From Paludibacteraceae bacterium (GTDB taxonomy: Bacteria; Bacteroidota; Bacteroidia; Bacteroidales; Paludibacteraceae), in assembly GCA_024399965.1 (NCBI GenBank), contig JAKSNJ010000011.1, forward strand, positions 1 to 56,380: a DNA stretch of 56,380 nt, written 5' to 3'. Below are positions 25,411 to 33,772 of this stretch, in pieces (the stretch's first letter is position 1; each line of letters starts with the position of its first letter). The notes under the pieces were generated by a model that was given only the letters and a program-made list of their open reading frames with translations, made no database searches and had not been told where the DNA came from. The position numbers and the translations under genes are program-made.

Positions 25411-26640
25411 ATGACCAATAAGCGCAAAATAATCAACGATCCGGTGTTCGGATTTCTGAATATACCCAATGAATTGGTATATGACGTGTTGCAGCATCCG
25501 TATGTGCAACGGCTCAATCGAATCAAGCAACTCGGGCTGAGTAATGTAGTCTATCCAGGTGCCGTACACACCCGTTTTGCCCACTCGCTCGGTGCTATGC
25601 ACCTGATGCAAGAAGCCATCGCCTCATTGCGCCAAAAAGGCGTTGCCATCACCGATGACGAAGCCACGGCAGCCGAGATAGCCATCTTGCTGCACGACAT
25701 AGGGCACGGTCCTTTCTCCCATGTGCTGGAGCACACCCTCGTAGATGGTATCACCCACGAGGAAATCAGTTTGCTGATGATGGAGCAAATCAATCAGGAC
25801 CTGCACGGGGCGTTGGATTTGGCCATCACCATCTTCAAGGACGAGTACAAGCACCACTTCTTGCACCAATTGATTAGCAGTCAGTTAGACGTGGACCGTA
25901 TGGATTACTTATGCCGTGACTCGTTCTTCACAGGCGTGCAGGAAGGACGCGTAGCCAGCGACCGGCTGCTCAAAATGTTGAACGTGGTGAACGACCGACT
26001 GGTGATAGAGTACAAAGGCATCTACAGTGTGGAGAAGTTCCTTGTGGCACGGCGGTTGATGTATTGGCAAGTCTATCTGCATAAGACCAGCGTGGCTGCC
26101 GAGCAGTTGCTGATAGCCGTATTGAGTCGTGCCAAAGAACTCTGTGCCAAAGGCGTTAATCTCTTTGCCAGCCCTGCTTTGCAGTATTTCCTACACAACC
26201 ACCTGACGGCAGCGAATTTTGCCGTGGGCAGCGAAGCACTGCACCAATATGCACTCTTAGACGACAGCGATGTAATCAGTGCCATTAAGAGTTGGATGTC
26301 GCACGAAGACAAAGTGCTGCGTCTGTTGAGTGAAGCGTTTATCAACCGTCGTTTGTACAAAGGACGGCTGTTGGAGGCACCCCTGACGGAAGAGGAAAAA
26401 GCCGAGCGAGAAACCTATTATGCCAACGTTCTCGGCATCGCCAAGGAAGATGCACATTACTTCTTTGTAGAGCATATCTCCACCAATAGTACCTACTCCG
26501 AGAAAGACGATTCTATTGATATTCTCAACAACGACGGCACCGTCAAAGACATTGCCTTCGCCAGCGAGATACTCAGCATGGAATCACTTACGCGCAAGCC
26601 GATGAAGCGGTATTTGTTTGAATGGAGAATGGAGAATTGA
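25411..26640 (+). CDS. HD-domain phosphohydrolase (dNTPase/SAMHD1-like)
   Basis: 409 residues from the ATG at 25411; the upstream TTG at 25390 overlaps the -7 box. The HD metal site is complete: HTRFAHSLG, LLHDIGHGPFSH, and a downstream LDVDRMDYLCRDS. The length and RIKQLG segment match the HD family with dNTP triphosphohydrolase-like members; the substrate here is not known. The last residues (EWRMEN) and the TGA stop are encoded by the family B heptad array, so the natural C-terminus has been replaced or extended by repeat DNA. Confidence 0.88.
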   Translation: MTNKRKIINDPVFGFLNIPNELVYDVLQHPYVQRLNRIKQLGLSNVVYPGAVHTRFAHSLGAMHLMQEAIASLRQKGVAITDDEATAAEIAILLHDIGHGPFSHVLEHTLVDGITHEEISLLMMEQINQDLHGALDLAITIFKDEYKHHFLHQLISSQLDVDRMDYLCRDSFFTGVQEGRVASDRLLKMLNVVNDRLVIEYKGIYSVEKFLVARRLMYWQVYLHKTSVAAEQLLIAVLSRAKELCAKGVNLFASPALQYFLHNHLTAANFAVGSEALHQYALLDDSDVISAIKSWMSHEDKVLRLLSEAFINRRLYKGRLLEAPLTEEEKAERETYYANVLGIAKEDAHYFFVEHISTNSTYSEKDDSIDILNNDGTVKDIAFASEILSMESLTRKPMKRYLFEWRMEN

Positions 26641-26662
26641 AAATTGAGAATTGAAAATTATA
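26621..26662 (+). repeat. 7-bp tandem repeat (family B) across the HD stop and lpxD leader
   Basis: Six heptads: two AATGGAG, then AATTGAA, AATTGAG, AATTGAA and AATTATA. It codes for the last residues and stop of the HD protein and fills the whole gap to the lpxD ATG. Confidence 0.85.
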
Positions 26663-27669
26663 TGGAATTTAGTGCAGGACAAATAGCTGCCATGTTGGGT
26701 GGCGAGATAGTGGGCGATGCCAATCGCATGGTCAATAATGTAGCCGGATTAGAAACCTCCAAAGAGGGCGATTTATGTTTCTTAGGCGACGAAAAATATC
26801 TGCCCTACTTGGCAACTACCAAAGCATCTGTCGTACTGCTGACCAAGACGCTTTATCAGTTGACGATGGACAATGCACAATGCACGATTATCTTGGTTGA
26901 GAATGCCCGTGGCGCGATGGCACAACTGCTGCAAGCCGTAGCCGAAGTGCTCAACCCCAAGCGTCGTGGCATAGAGCAACCTGCTTTTATCGCCGAGGGT
27001 GTGCAAGTGCCCGAAGATGCGTACGTGGGAGCTATGGCTTACATCGGAAAGAACGTGCGTTTGGGCAAGGGCGTGCAGATATATCCGCAAGTTTATTTGG
27101 GGGACAATGTCGTCATAGGCGACAATACCATTCTTTACCCGGGCGTAAAGGTCTATTACAACTGCCGTGTAGGTGCCAATTGTATCCTGCACGCGGGTGT
27201 AGTCATCGGTGGTGACGGTTTTGGTTTTGAGCCCGATGCACAGGGCGTTTACCATAAAGTGCCACAAATCGGTATTGCCGTCATTGAGGACGATGTAGAG
27301 ATAGGTGCCAACACCACCGTAGATCGCGCTATGATGGGCGAAACACGTGTAAAAAAGAACACCAAAATAGATAACCTCGTGCAAGTAGCACATAACGTGG
27401 TCGTGGGCGAATCCACCGTACTATGCGCCCAAGTGGGCATAGCCGGTTCCACCACCGTCGGCAACCACTGTATGCTGACAGGGCAAGTGGGAGTAGCCGG
27501 ACATATCGAAATAACCGACAACTGCGTCTTTGGTGGACAAACAGGCGTAACGGGCAGCATCAAAAAGCCCGGCATGTACCTCGGCACACCTGCCATGGAC
27601 GCCAACCTCTGCCGCCGCGTCTATGCCGCTATGCGACACCTGCCGGAAATGTATAGGAAGTTAGTTTAG
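26662..27669 (+). CDS. lpxD: UDP-3-O-acylglucosamine N-acyltransferase LpxD
   Basis: 335 residues from the ATG at 26662; the longer frame starting with TTG at 26644 is repeat DNA. It adds the N-linked 3-hydroxyacyl chain in lipid A synthesis. The N-terminal uridine-binding domain (MEFSAGQIAAMLGGEIVGDA) is followed by a left-handed beta-helix of hexapeptide repeats, with the catalytic His region HAGVVIGGDGFGF. A family A repeat is in frame at residues ~67-76 (LTMDNAQCT) in the first domain. The TAG stop falls inside a GTTTAGA unit of family C. Next comes lpxC, 42 bp downstream. Confidence 0.95.
   Translation: MEFSAGQIAAMLGGEIVGDANRMVNNVAGLETSKEGDLCFLGDEKYLPYLATTKASVVLLTKTLYQLTMDNAQCTIILVENARGAMAQLLQAVAEVLNPKRRGIEQPAFIAEGVQVPEDAYVGAMAYIGKNVRLGKGVQIYPQVYLGDNVVIGDNTILYPGVKVYYNCRVGANCILHAGVVIGGDGFGFEPDAQGVYHKVPQIGIAVIEDDVEIGANTTVDRAMMGETRVKKNTKIDNLVQVAHNVVVGESTVLCAQVGIAGSTTVGNHCMLTGQVGVAGHIEITDNCVFGGQTGVTGSIKKPGMYLGTPAMDANLCRRVYAAMRHLPEMYRKLV
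26860..26887 (+). repeat. 7-bp tandem repeat (family A) inside lpxD
   Basis: TTGACGA, TGGACAA, TGCACAA, TGCACGA, in frame as LTMDNAQCT. The frame is the same as in the U32 gene and the 19879 protein. Confidence 0.85.
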
Positions 27670-27706
27670 AGGACGGTGACGGAGTCGCCTACAGTTTAGA
27701 GATTAG
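27664..27706 (+). repeat. Variable-stem hairpin with GTTTAGA flanks (family C)
   Basis: GTTTAGAGGAC, then GGTGAC-GGA-GTCGCC (one G-T pair), then TACAGTTTAGAG and GATTAGA. It provides the lpxD stop codon and sits just before the lpxC start. Confidence 0.75.
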
Positions 27707-27711
27707 AGATA

Positions 27712-28611
27712 GTGAAACAGAAAACCATACATAGTAGCTTTCAGTTGCAGGGGCCGGGCTTACACACCGGTGGACTGATTCACGCAGTTTTTCGACCGGC
27801 GGAGGTCAATACGGGTATTCGTATCTGCCGTGTAGATTTGCCGGAACGCCCCACCTACGAAGCATCGGCTGACTATGTTACCCAAACCACCCGTGGCACA
27901 GTGTTGGAAAACGGGACGTGGCGCGTGAGCACGGTGGAGCACATGATGGCTGCCTTCTATGCGATGGGGATAACCAATGTGTTGGTGGAAGTCGATGCCC
28001 CTGAGATACCTATTCTGGACGGTAGCGCACGGCTGTACGTAGAGCAGATACAGGCAGTCGGCATCGACGAACAGGAAGCCGAAGCCAAAGAGTGGGTCGT
28101 AACGGAGCCCGTTGAATTTGATAACAAAGGAATTAATCACATGCGCATCATACCCGCAGCGAACTATGCGGTAGAGGTGAAGGTAGATTATCCGTCTCCC
28201 GTATTGGGACAACAGACCGCCACCCTGACTGACTTGACCGACTTCGCTGCGGAAATAGCTCCGGCACGGACGTTCTGTTTCCTACGCGAAATAAAGCCAC
28301 TACTGAACATGGGTTTGATAAAAGGGGGTGATATGCAAAATGCCCTTGTCATCTACGATAAGAAACTTTGGCAGTGGCAGATGGACCGTTTGGCACGCAA
28401 ATTGGGGCAACCTACCATAGATGCCTCACAATTAGGTTATCTGACACCACTCAAATATGAGAACGAACCGGCACGGCATAAACTGTTGGACGTGATTGGA
28501 GATATGGCTTTGTTAGGCATGTATATCCGTGGAAAAATCATTGTCACCTGCCCGGGACACGGCTTTAACACGGCGTGTTGTAAAGAATTAAAAACAAAAA
28601 TAAATATATGA
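27712..28611 (+). CDS. lpxC: UDP-3-O-acyl-N-acetylglucosamine deacetylase LpxC
   Basis: 299 residues. It is the zinc-dependent committed step of lipid A synthesis. Zinc and catalytic residues are seen in STVEHMMAAF and ARHKLLDVIGDMALLG, and the late PGHGFNT motif is present. The first codon is GTG at 27712, six bases after the family C repeat; no in-frame ATG precedes the conserved SFQLQGPGLHTG. In Bacteroides and relatives LpxC is usually fused to FabZ (about 460 residues). This protein stops right after the LpxC domain and overlaps lpxA by 4 bp (ATGA), so the dehydratase half is absent at this locus. Confidence 0.94.
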   Translation: MKQKTIHSSFQLQGPGLHTGGLIHAVFRPAEVNTGIRICRVDLPERPTYEASADYVTQTTRGTVLENGTWRVSTVEHMMAAFYAMGITNVLVEVDAPEIPILDGSARLYVEQIQAVGIDEQEAEAKEWVVTEPVEFDNKGINHMRIIPAANYAVEVKVDYPSPVLGQQTATLTDLTDFAAEIAPARTFCFLREIKPLLNMGLIKGGDMQNALVIYDKKLWQWQMDRLARKLGQPTIDASQLGYLTPLKYENEPARHKLLDVIGDMALLGMYIRGKIIVTCPGHGFNTACCKELKTKINI

Positions 28612-29381
28612 TAAGTCCTTTAGCTTACGTCCACCCGGACGCCAAACTGCACGAATCGGTAGAAGTAGGACCGTTCGCGTTTATTGACAAAGATGTTGAA
28701 ATAGGAGAAGGCACCGTCATTGATGCCAATGCCACCGTGTGTGAGCACACCCGCATCGGTAAAAACTGCCACGTCTTCCCTACAGCCGTTGTAGGAGCTA
28801 TTCCACAAGACCTGAAGTTCAAAGGCGAACTGACCTACACCTACATAGGCGACAACACCGTACTGCGCGAGTGCTCTACCGTACACCGCGGTACGGACAG
28901 CAAGGGCAAGACGGTCGTTGGCAACAACTGCCTGATTATGGCATACTGCCACGTGGCACACGATGTAGTGGTCAAAGACCACGTCATTATGTCCAACGCG
29001 ACCCAGTTGGCAGGCGAAGTGGTGGTTGAGGATTATGCCGTCATCGGTGGTGGCACCCTCGTACACCAGTTCTCGCATATCGGTTCACACGTTATGATTC
29101 AGGGAGGCAGTTTGGTTAACAAAGATGTTCCGCCTTTCGTGATGGCTGCTCGCGAACCGATACAGTTCTGCGGTATCAACAGCGTAGGGTTGGGTCGTCG
29201 TGGTTTCACCAAAGAGCAGATAGACACTATCCAAAAGGTTTATCGCCTCGTGTATATGTCCAAACTGAATATGTCACAAGCCGTAGAGAAAGTGCTGGCA
29301 GAAGTGCCACAAAGTGCTGAACGGGACTTGATAGTTAATTTCATTAAAGAGTCACCAAGAGGCGTGATTAAGGGAGTGTAG
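28608..29381 (+). CDS. lpxA: Acyl-ACP--UDP-N-acetylglucosamine O-acyltransferase LpxA
   Basis: 257 residues, the usual length. It performs the first acylation of lipid A synthesis. Hexapeptide left-handed beta-helix throughout (VEVGPFAFIDKDVEIGEGTVID). The catalytic histidine lies in NCLIMAYCHVAHDV, and the helical C-terminal domain begins near residue 190 (GLGRRGFTKEQI). Overlaps lpxC by ATGA and is therefore translationally coupled. Its TAG stop abuts a family B array that leads to glnS. Confidence 0.95.
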   Translation: MISPLAYVHPDAKLHESVEVGPFAFIDKDVEIGEGTVIDANATVCEHTRIGKNCHVFPTAVVGAIPQDLKFKGELTYTYIGDNTVLRECSTVHRGTDSKGKTVVGNNCLIMAYCHVAHDVVVKDHVIMSNATQLAGEVVVEDYAVIGGGTLVHQFSHIGSHVMIQGGSLVNKDVPPFVMAAREPIQFCGINSVGLGRRGFTKEQIDTIQKVYRLVYMSKLNMSQAVEKVLAEVPQSAERDLIVNFIKESPRGVIKGV

Positions 29382-29409
29382 AATTGAGAATTGAAAATTG
29401 AAAATTGAA
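29382..29409 (+). repeat. 7-bp tandem repeat (family B) between lpxA and glnS
   Basis: Four heptads (AATTGAG, then three AATTGAA) begin on the base after the lpxA stop and end 4 bp before the glnS ATG. Confidence 0.85.
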
Positions 29410-29413
29410 AGAT

Positions 29414-31105
29414 ATGGAAACTGAGGAAAAGTCGCTCAACTTCATTGAGCAAATAGTAGAGAAGGACCTGCAAGAAGGCAAGAATGACGGACGTATTCAA
29501 ACACGCTTTCCACCGGAGCCCAACGGTTACCTGCACATCGGGCACGTGAAAGCCATTTGTATGGACTTTGGTATAGCAGACCGCTACAACGGTGTTTGCA
29601 ACCTGCGTTTTGACGACACTAACCCTGCCAAAGAAGACACCGAATACGTGGACTCTATTCAGCAGGATATTCAGTGGTTGGGCTTCCAGTGGGGCAATGT
29701 TTATTACGCCAGTGACTACTTCGAGAAACTCTATGACCTCGCTATCCGTTTTATCAAGGAGGGCAAGGCCTACGTGGACGAGCAGACTGCCGAACAGATA
29801 GCCGAGCAAAAAGGTACGCCTACCGAACCCGGTGTGGCATCGCCTTTCCGTGACCGTCCTGTTGAGGAGAACCTGCGTCTCTTCCAAGCTATGCAAAACG
29901 GCGAGATAGAGGACGGCAAAATGGTGTTACGTGCCAAGATAGATATGGCCAATCCGAATATGCACTTCCGCGACCCAATCATGTACCGTATCATCACTTC
30001 GCATCCTCACCACCGCACAGGACGCCGTTGGAACGTCTATCCCATGTACGACTTTGCACATGGTCAGAGCGACTACTTTGAGGGAGTAACCCACTCTATT
30101 TGCACCCTCGAGTTTGTCGTACACCGTCCCCTGTATGACTACTTCATCGACCAATTTGCCGAAGGCGAGTACCGTCCCCACCAATATGAGTTCAACCGCC
30201 TGAATATCACCTACACCGTGATGTCCAAACGCAAGATGCTCCAACTCGTCAAAGAGGGTTTGGTAGCCGGTTGGGACGACCCCCGTATGCCGACCGTATG
30301 CGGCTTGCGTCGTCGTGGTTATACCCCAGAAGCTATTCGCGCCTTCATTAACACCATCGGTTACACCAAGGTGGAAGGTATGATTGACTATACATGGCTC
30401 GAAAACGCTATTCGTGAGGACCAAAAAGAGAAAGCACCGCGCGTATGTGCTATCTTCGACCCCGTCAAACTCGTACTGACTAACTACGAGGGCGAGGGAG
30501 AGAACTTAGTAGCCGAAAACATAGACGGACATCCTGAATTGGGTACGCGCGATATGCTGTTTGCCAAAGAACTGTATATCGAACGTGGCGATTTCCTCGA
30601 AGAAGCCGACAAGAATTTCTTCCGCCTCAGCCCCGGCGGTCGCGAGGTGCGTCTGAAGAATGCTTATATCATTCAAGCCACCGGTTGCGACAAAGATGCT
30701 GAAGGCAACGTCACCACCGTCTATGCCACCTATGATCCTGATAGCAAGTCCGGCACCGAAGGCGGTAACCGCAAGACCAAAGCTACCATCAACTGGGTAG
30801 AGTGCAATACTTGTATTGACGTAGAGGCACGTCTATATGACCGTCTCTTCGCTTGCGAAAACCCCTCCGCCGAAGAAGGTGACTTCCGCGAACTGCTCAA
30901 TCCCGACAGTTTGAAGGTAGTTACTATCAAGGCCGAAGCAGCTTTGGCAAAAGAGATGCACCGTCCCCAAGTCATCAACGGTATCGCTCAGGTTAACCAC
31001 TACCAGTTTCTCAAGCAGGGCTACTTCGTAGTGGACCCCGACACCACAGATAACAAACTGATAGTCAATCGCACCGCCAGTTTGAAGGATAACTGGCAGA
31101 AATAG
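29414..31105 (+). CDS. glnS: Glutaminyl-tRNA synthetase
   Basis: 563 residues from the ATG at 29414; the ORF start at 29405 is a TTG within repeat DNA. It charges tRNA-Gln with glutamine in the cytoplasm. The class I signatures are PNGYLHIGHVKAI (HIGH) and VMSKRKML (KMSKS-type). The anticodon-binding beta-barrel domains occupy the last ~200 residues. The TAG stop leads directly into family C heptads. Confidence 0.96.
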   Translation: METEEKSLNFIEQIVEKDLQEGKNDGRIQTRFPPEPNGYLHIGHVKAICMDFGIADRYNGVCNLRFDDTNPAKEDTEYVDSIQQDIQWLGFQWGNVYYASDYFEKLYDLAIRFIKEGKAYVDEQTAEQIAEQKGTPTEPGVASPFRDRPVEENLRLFQAMQNGEIEDGKMVLRAKIDMANPNMHFRDPIMYRIITSHPHHRTGRRWNVYPMYDFAHGQSDYFEGVTHSICTLEFVVHRPLYDYFIDQFAEGEYRPHQYEFNRLNITYTVMSKRKMLQLVKEGLVAGWDDPRMPTVCGLRRRGYTPEAIRAFINTIGYTKVEGMIDYTWLENAIREDQKEKAPRVCAIFDPVKLVLTNYEGEGENLVAENIDGHPELGTRDMLFAKELYIERGDFLEEADKNFFRLSPGGREVRLKNAYIIQATGCDKDAEGNVTTVYATYDPDSKSGTEGGNRKTKATINWVECNTCIDVEARLYDRLFACENPSAEEGDFRELLNPDSLKVVTIKAEAALAKEMHRPQVINGIAQVNHYQFLKQGYFVVDPDTTDNKLIVNRTASLKDNWQK

Positions 31106-31140
31106 TTTAGAGTTTAGAGGACGCTTCGCTACAGTTTAGA
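31105..31140 (+). repeat. Variable-stem hairpin with GTTTAGA flanks (family C)
   Basis: Two GTTTAGA heptads, then GGAC, a short GC-TTC-GC stem-loop, TACA and another GTTTAGA. The flanks are the same as at 27664-27706, but the stem is different and much shorter. Confidence 0.75.
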
Positions 31141-31144
31141 GGCG

Positions 31145-31564
31145 ATGAATATAAAAGAGGTTGATAATAAGGAGTATATCTTCTGCCATTGGCGGAGAAA
31201 ATACGTGCGTCTAACACCGGAGGAGTGGGTACGGCAGCAGTTCCTGCACACCTTGGTGGAACAATACGACTACCCACAATCCCTCATTGCCGTCGAGGTA
31301 CAACTGGCCACAAAACGCCGAGCAGATGCCGTGGTTTATACGCCCAATCTGCAACCCTTGGTGCTGATTGAGTTCAAGGCAGAAAGCGTATCCCTGACGC
31401 AAAAAGTGCTGGACCAGATAGCCGTATATAACCGCCAATTCAGCGTACCCTATCTGATAGTCAGCAACGGACCGCAGACAATGGTGGCACAAGTCAATCA
31501 ACAGTCAATTACCTTCTTGCCCTCCGTGCCCACGTGGGAGCAAGTAAGCAACAAAACAAAATAA
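31145..31564 (+). CDS. HSDR_N_2-type nuclease-fold protein
   Basis: 139 residues. The sequence fits the stand-alone type I restriction R-subunit N-terminal domain family (PF13588). PD-(D/E)XK-like residues are visible in RADAVVY and LVLIEFKAE, with an upstream Glu in AVEVQL. No hsdM, hsdS or methylase lies nearby, and the protein has no helicase domain, so a complete restriction system is not indicated. It sits between glnS and rfbC, 3 bp before the latter. Single-domain versions of this kind are common in Bacteroidetes and their role is unknown. Confidence 0.8.
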   Translation: MNIKEVDNKEYIFCHWRRKYVRLTPEEWVRQQFLHTLVEQYDYPQSLIAVEVQLATKRRADAVVYTPNLQPLVLIEFKAESVSLTQKVLDQIAVYNRQFSVPYLIVSNGPQTMVAQVNQQSITFLPSVPTWEQVSNKTK

Positions 31565-31567
31565 CAA

Positions 31568-32116
31568 ATGGAAGTAATCAAAACACCTATCGATGGACTA
31601 CTGGTCATTGAACCCCAAGTGTTTCAAGACGCCCGTGGGTACTTTGTGGAGACCTACAACGAGCAGCGGTATCAAGAAGCCGGCATCTCTGCACGCTTCG
31701 TGCAAGATAACCAGTCCTGCTCATGCTACGGCGTCGTACGCGGACTGCATTTCCAGCGCCCGCCTTATTCCCAAGCCAAACTGGTGTGCTGCACACAAGG
31801 ACGCGTACTGGACGTAGCCGTCGATTTGCGGAAAGACAGCAAGACCTTTGGTCAGTGGTTCGGTGTGGAACTGACAGAGGAGAACCATCGCCAGTTTTAT
31901 ATTCCGAGGGGCTTTGCACACGGATTCAGCGTGCTAAGTGAAAAGGCCGTTTTTACGTATAAATGCGACAACCTCTACCACCCCGAGGCAGATGGTGGTA
32001 TCTTACTGTCTGACCCTACCCTCGCCATTGATTGGCAAGTACCGGCAGAGCAACGTATATTGAGTGACAAAGACACCAAACACCCCCTCTTGAAGGACTT
32101 TGATAACCCGTTTTGA
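31568..32116 (+). CDS. rfbC: dTDP-4-dehydrorhamnose 3,5-epimerase
   Basis: 182 residues, family length. It epimerises dTDP-4-keto-6-deoxyglucose at C3 and C5 for dTDP-L-rhamnose. The cupin fold motifs are FVQDNQSCSCYGVVRGLHFQ (catalytic His in RGLHFQ), and RGFAHGFSVLSE. Followed 5 bp later by rfbD. rfbA and rfbB are not in the window. Confidence 0.95.
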   Translation: MEVIKTPIDGLLVIEPQVFQDARGYFVETYNEQRYQEAGISARFVQDNQSCSCYGVVRGLHFQRPPYSQAKLVCCTQGRVLDVAVDLRKDSKTFGQWFGVELTEENHRQFYIPRGFAHGFSVLSEKAVFTYKCDNLYHPEADGGILLSDPTLAIDWQVPAEQRILSDKDTKHPLLKDFDNPF

Positions 32117-32121
32117 CGATT

Positions 32122-32958
32122 ATGAAGATACTGATTACCGGCTGTAATGGTCAATTAGGCACAGAGATGCGCAACCTCAGCGCACAGCATCCGCAGCACA
32201 CGTATTTCTTTACCGATGTGCAGGAGTTAGATATCACTTGCCGAGAGGCGGTACAGGACTTTGTGCAAGCCAACGGCATCGACCTTATTGTCAACTGCGC
32301 CGCCTATACCAACGTGGACCGTGCCGAAGAGGACGAAACCACCGCACTGCGCATTAACGCTGAGGCCGTTGAGAACTTGGGGGCTGTCGGCTGCAAGGTC
32401 ATTCACGTCTCCACCGATTATGTTTTCTCCGGCGATGAACATGTACCTTGCCGTGAGGATGATCCTGTCGCTCCACGAACGGCCTACGGACGCACTAAGT
32501 ACGAGGGGGAACAGCGTCTGTTGGCGGTCAATCCCACTGCTATCATCTTCCGCACCGCGTGGCTCTATTCGCCTTACAGCAACAACTTCGTTAAGACGAT
32601 GCTCAAGTACGGTAAGGAGAAAGACGAACTGCGTGTAGTGTATGACCAAATAGGTACCCCCACGTACGCCCAAGACCTTGCCACGGCCATTTATGCAGCC
32701 ATTGAGGCACCTGAGTGGCATAGCGGTATCTACCACTTCACTAACGAGGGCGTCTGCTCGTGGTTTGATTTCACCGTCGAGATACTGCGTCAGGCAGGTG
32801 TGACCTGCAAGGTAACGCCTATCCTCTCCTCGGAATATCAGTACAAAACACCGCGCCCTCACTACAGCGTCTTGGACAAAGCTAAGGTGAAAGCCACCTT
32901 TGGCATAAGCATTCCCTACTGGACTGACTCGTTAGCACAATGCCTCAAACAACTATAA
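32122..32958 (+). CDS. rfbD: dTDP-4-dehydrorhamnose reductase
   Basis: 278 residues from the ATG at 32122; the ORF start at 32113 is a TTG overlapping rfbC. It carries out the last step to dTDP-L-rhamnose. Rossmann start MKILITGCNGQLGTEM, then the short-chain reductase STDYVFSG and YGRTKYEGE (Tyr-Lys pair), and FRTAWLYSPYSNNFVKTML. Overlaps the DUF2461 gene by 19 bp. Confidence 0.95.
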   Translation: MKILITGCNGQLGTEMRNLSAQHPQHTYFFTDVQELDITCREAVQDFVQANGIDLIVNCAAYTNVDRAEEDETTALRINAEAVENLGAVGCKVIHVSTDYVFSGDEHVPCREDDPVAPRTAYGRTKYEGEQRLLAVNPTAIIFRTAWLYSPYSNNFVKTMLKYGKEKDELRVVYDQIGTPTYAQDLATAIYAAIEAPEWHSGIYHFTNEGVCSWFDFTVEILRQAGVTCKVTPILSSEYQYKTPRPHYSVLDKAKVKATFGISIPYWTDSLAQCLKQL

Positions 32959-33671
32959 AAGACATATTATCCTTCTTGTCCGACCTCTCCCGTCACAACG
33001 ACCGCGAGTGGTTTCAAGCCAACAAAGCCCGTTATGACGCGTGCCGCAAGCGATTTGAAGCGCTCACACAGGAGTACCTGAACGAACTGCAGGCCATTGA
33101 CCCGACCTTGGCTGACTTGCAACCCAAACAATGTATCTGGCGCATTTACCGCGATGTACGGTTTTCGGCGGACAAACGCCCTTACAAAGAGTGGTTTGGC
33201 ACGTTCCCTGCAGCCGCAGCGCCGGGCAAGCCCAACACCGGTGGCAAGCACTCTATGCGCGGGGGCTATTATCTGCACTTGCAACCCGGGCACTGCATGT
33301 TCGCCGGAGGTATATGGTGCCCCAACCCTGACCTGTTACGGGCATTGCGCAACGAGATAGTGGCTAATTATGACGAAGTAGAACAGATTATGGCACAGCC
33401 CTCCTGGCGCCGTTACTTCGGTGATTTTGACACAGAGTGGATGCTCAAGAAAGTGCCTGCCGGCTTTGATGCGGACTTTATTCATGCCGATTGGCTGAAG
33501 CGCAAGGCCTATACGTTCTCCACCGCCCTCACCGATGAGCAAGTGTGTGCCCCCGACTTCATGAAGCGCCTGATAGATATATGCCGAGCAGCCAAACCGA
33601 TGAATGACTTTCTCAACTATACCTTTGAAGAGTACGGCGAGTTTGAAAGTCATTTCGGCTACGATAAATGA
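32940..33671 (+). CDS. DUF2461 family protein
   Basis: 243 residues matching the DUF2461/TIGR02453 pattern: LSFLSDLSRHNDREWFQANK at the start, CIWRIYRDVRFSADKRPYK in the middle, and GGYYLHLQPG. It is a cytoplasmic protein of unknown function, widespread in Bacteroidetes. It starts 19 bp before the end of rfbD, so it is translationally coupled. The tRNA-Arg gene follows 23 bp downstream. Confidence 0.88.
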   Translation: MPQTTIKDILSFLSDLSRHNDREWFQANKARYDACRKRFEALTQEYLNELQAIDPTLADLQPKQCIWRIYRDVRFSADKRPYKEWFGTFPAAAAPGKPNTGGKHSMRGGYYLHLQPGHCMFAGGIWCPNPDLLRALRNEIVANYDEVEQIMAQPSWRRYFGDFDTEWMLKKVPAGFDADFIHADWLKRKAYTFSTALTDEQVCAPDFMKRLIDICRAAKPMNDFLNYTFEEYGEFESHFGYDK

Positions 33672-33694
33672 TGCTTTTAGCGAAAAGCGCCGAA

Positions 33695-33769
33695 GGTTCC
33701 ATAGTTCAACGGATAGAATACGAGTTTCCTAAACTTTAGATCCGGGTTCGATTCCCGGTGGGACTACCA
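33695..33769 (+). tRNA. tRNA-Arg (anticodon CCU)
   Basis: 75 nt including an encoded CCA. The acceptor stem is GGTTCCA with TGGGACT (two G-T pairs). D-arm GTTC/GAAT. Anticodon loop TTCCTAA gives CCT, reading AGG codons. The T-arm CCGGG-TTCGATT-CCCGG is perfect. The bottom pair of the anticodon stem is mismatched. Only 3 nt separate it from the next ATG, so tRNA maturation must cut very close to that start. Confidence 0.93.
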
Positions 33770-33772
33770 AAC

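Noticed and set aside
31145-31564. Part of a type I restriction-modification system
   Set aside because: Only a single nuclease-like domain is present, without helicase, methylase or specificity subunits, within a housekeeping operon.
33758-33772. GTG start for the lipoprotein inside the tRNA
   Set aside because: It overlaps the tRNA acceptor arm; the ATG at 33773 gives a proper lipoprotein signal peptide.
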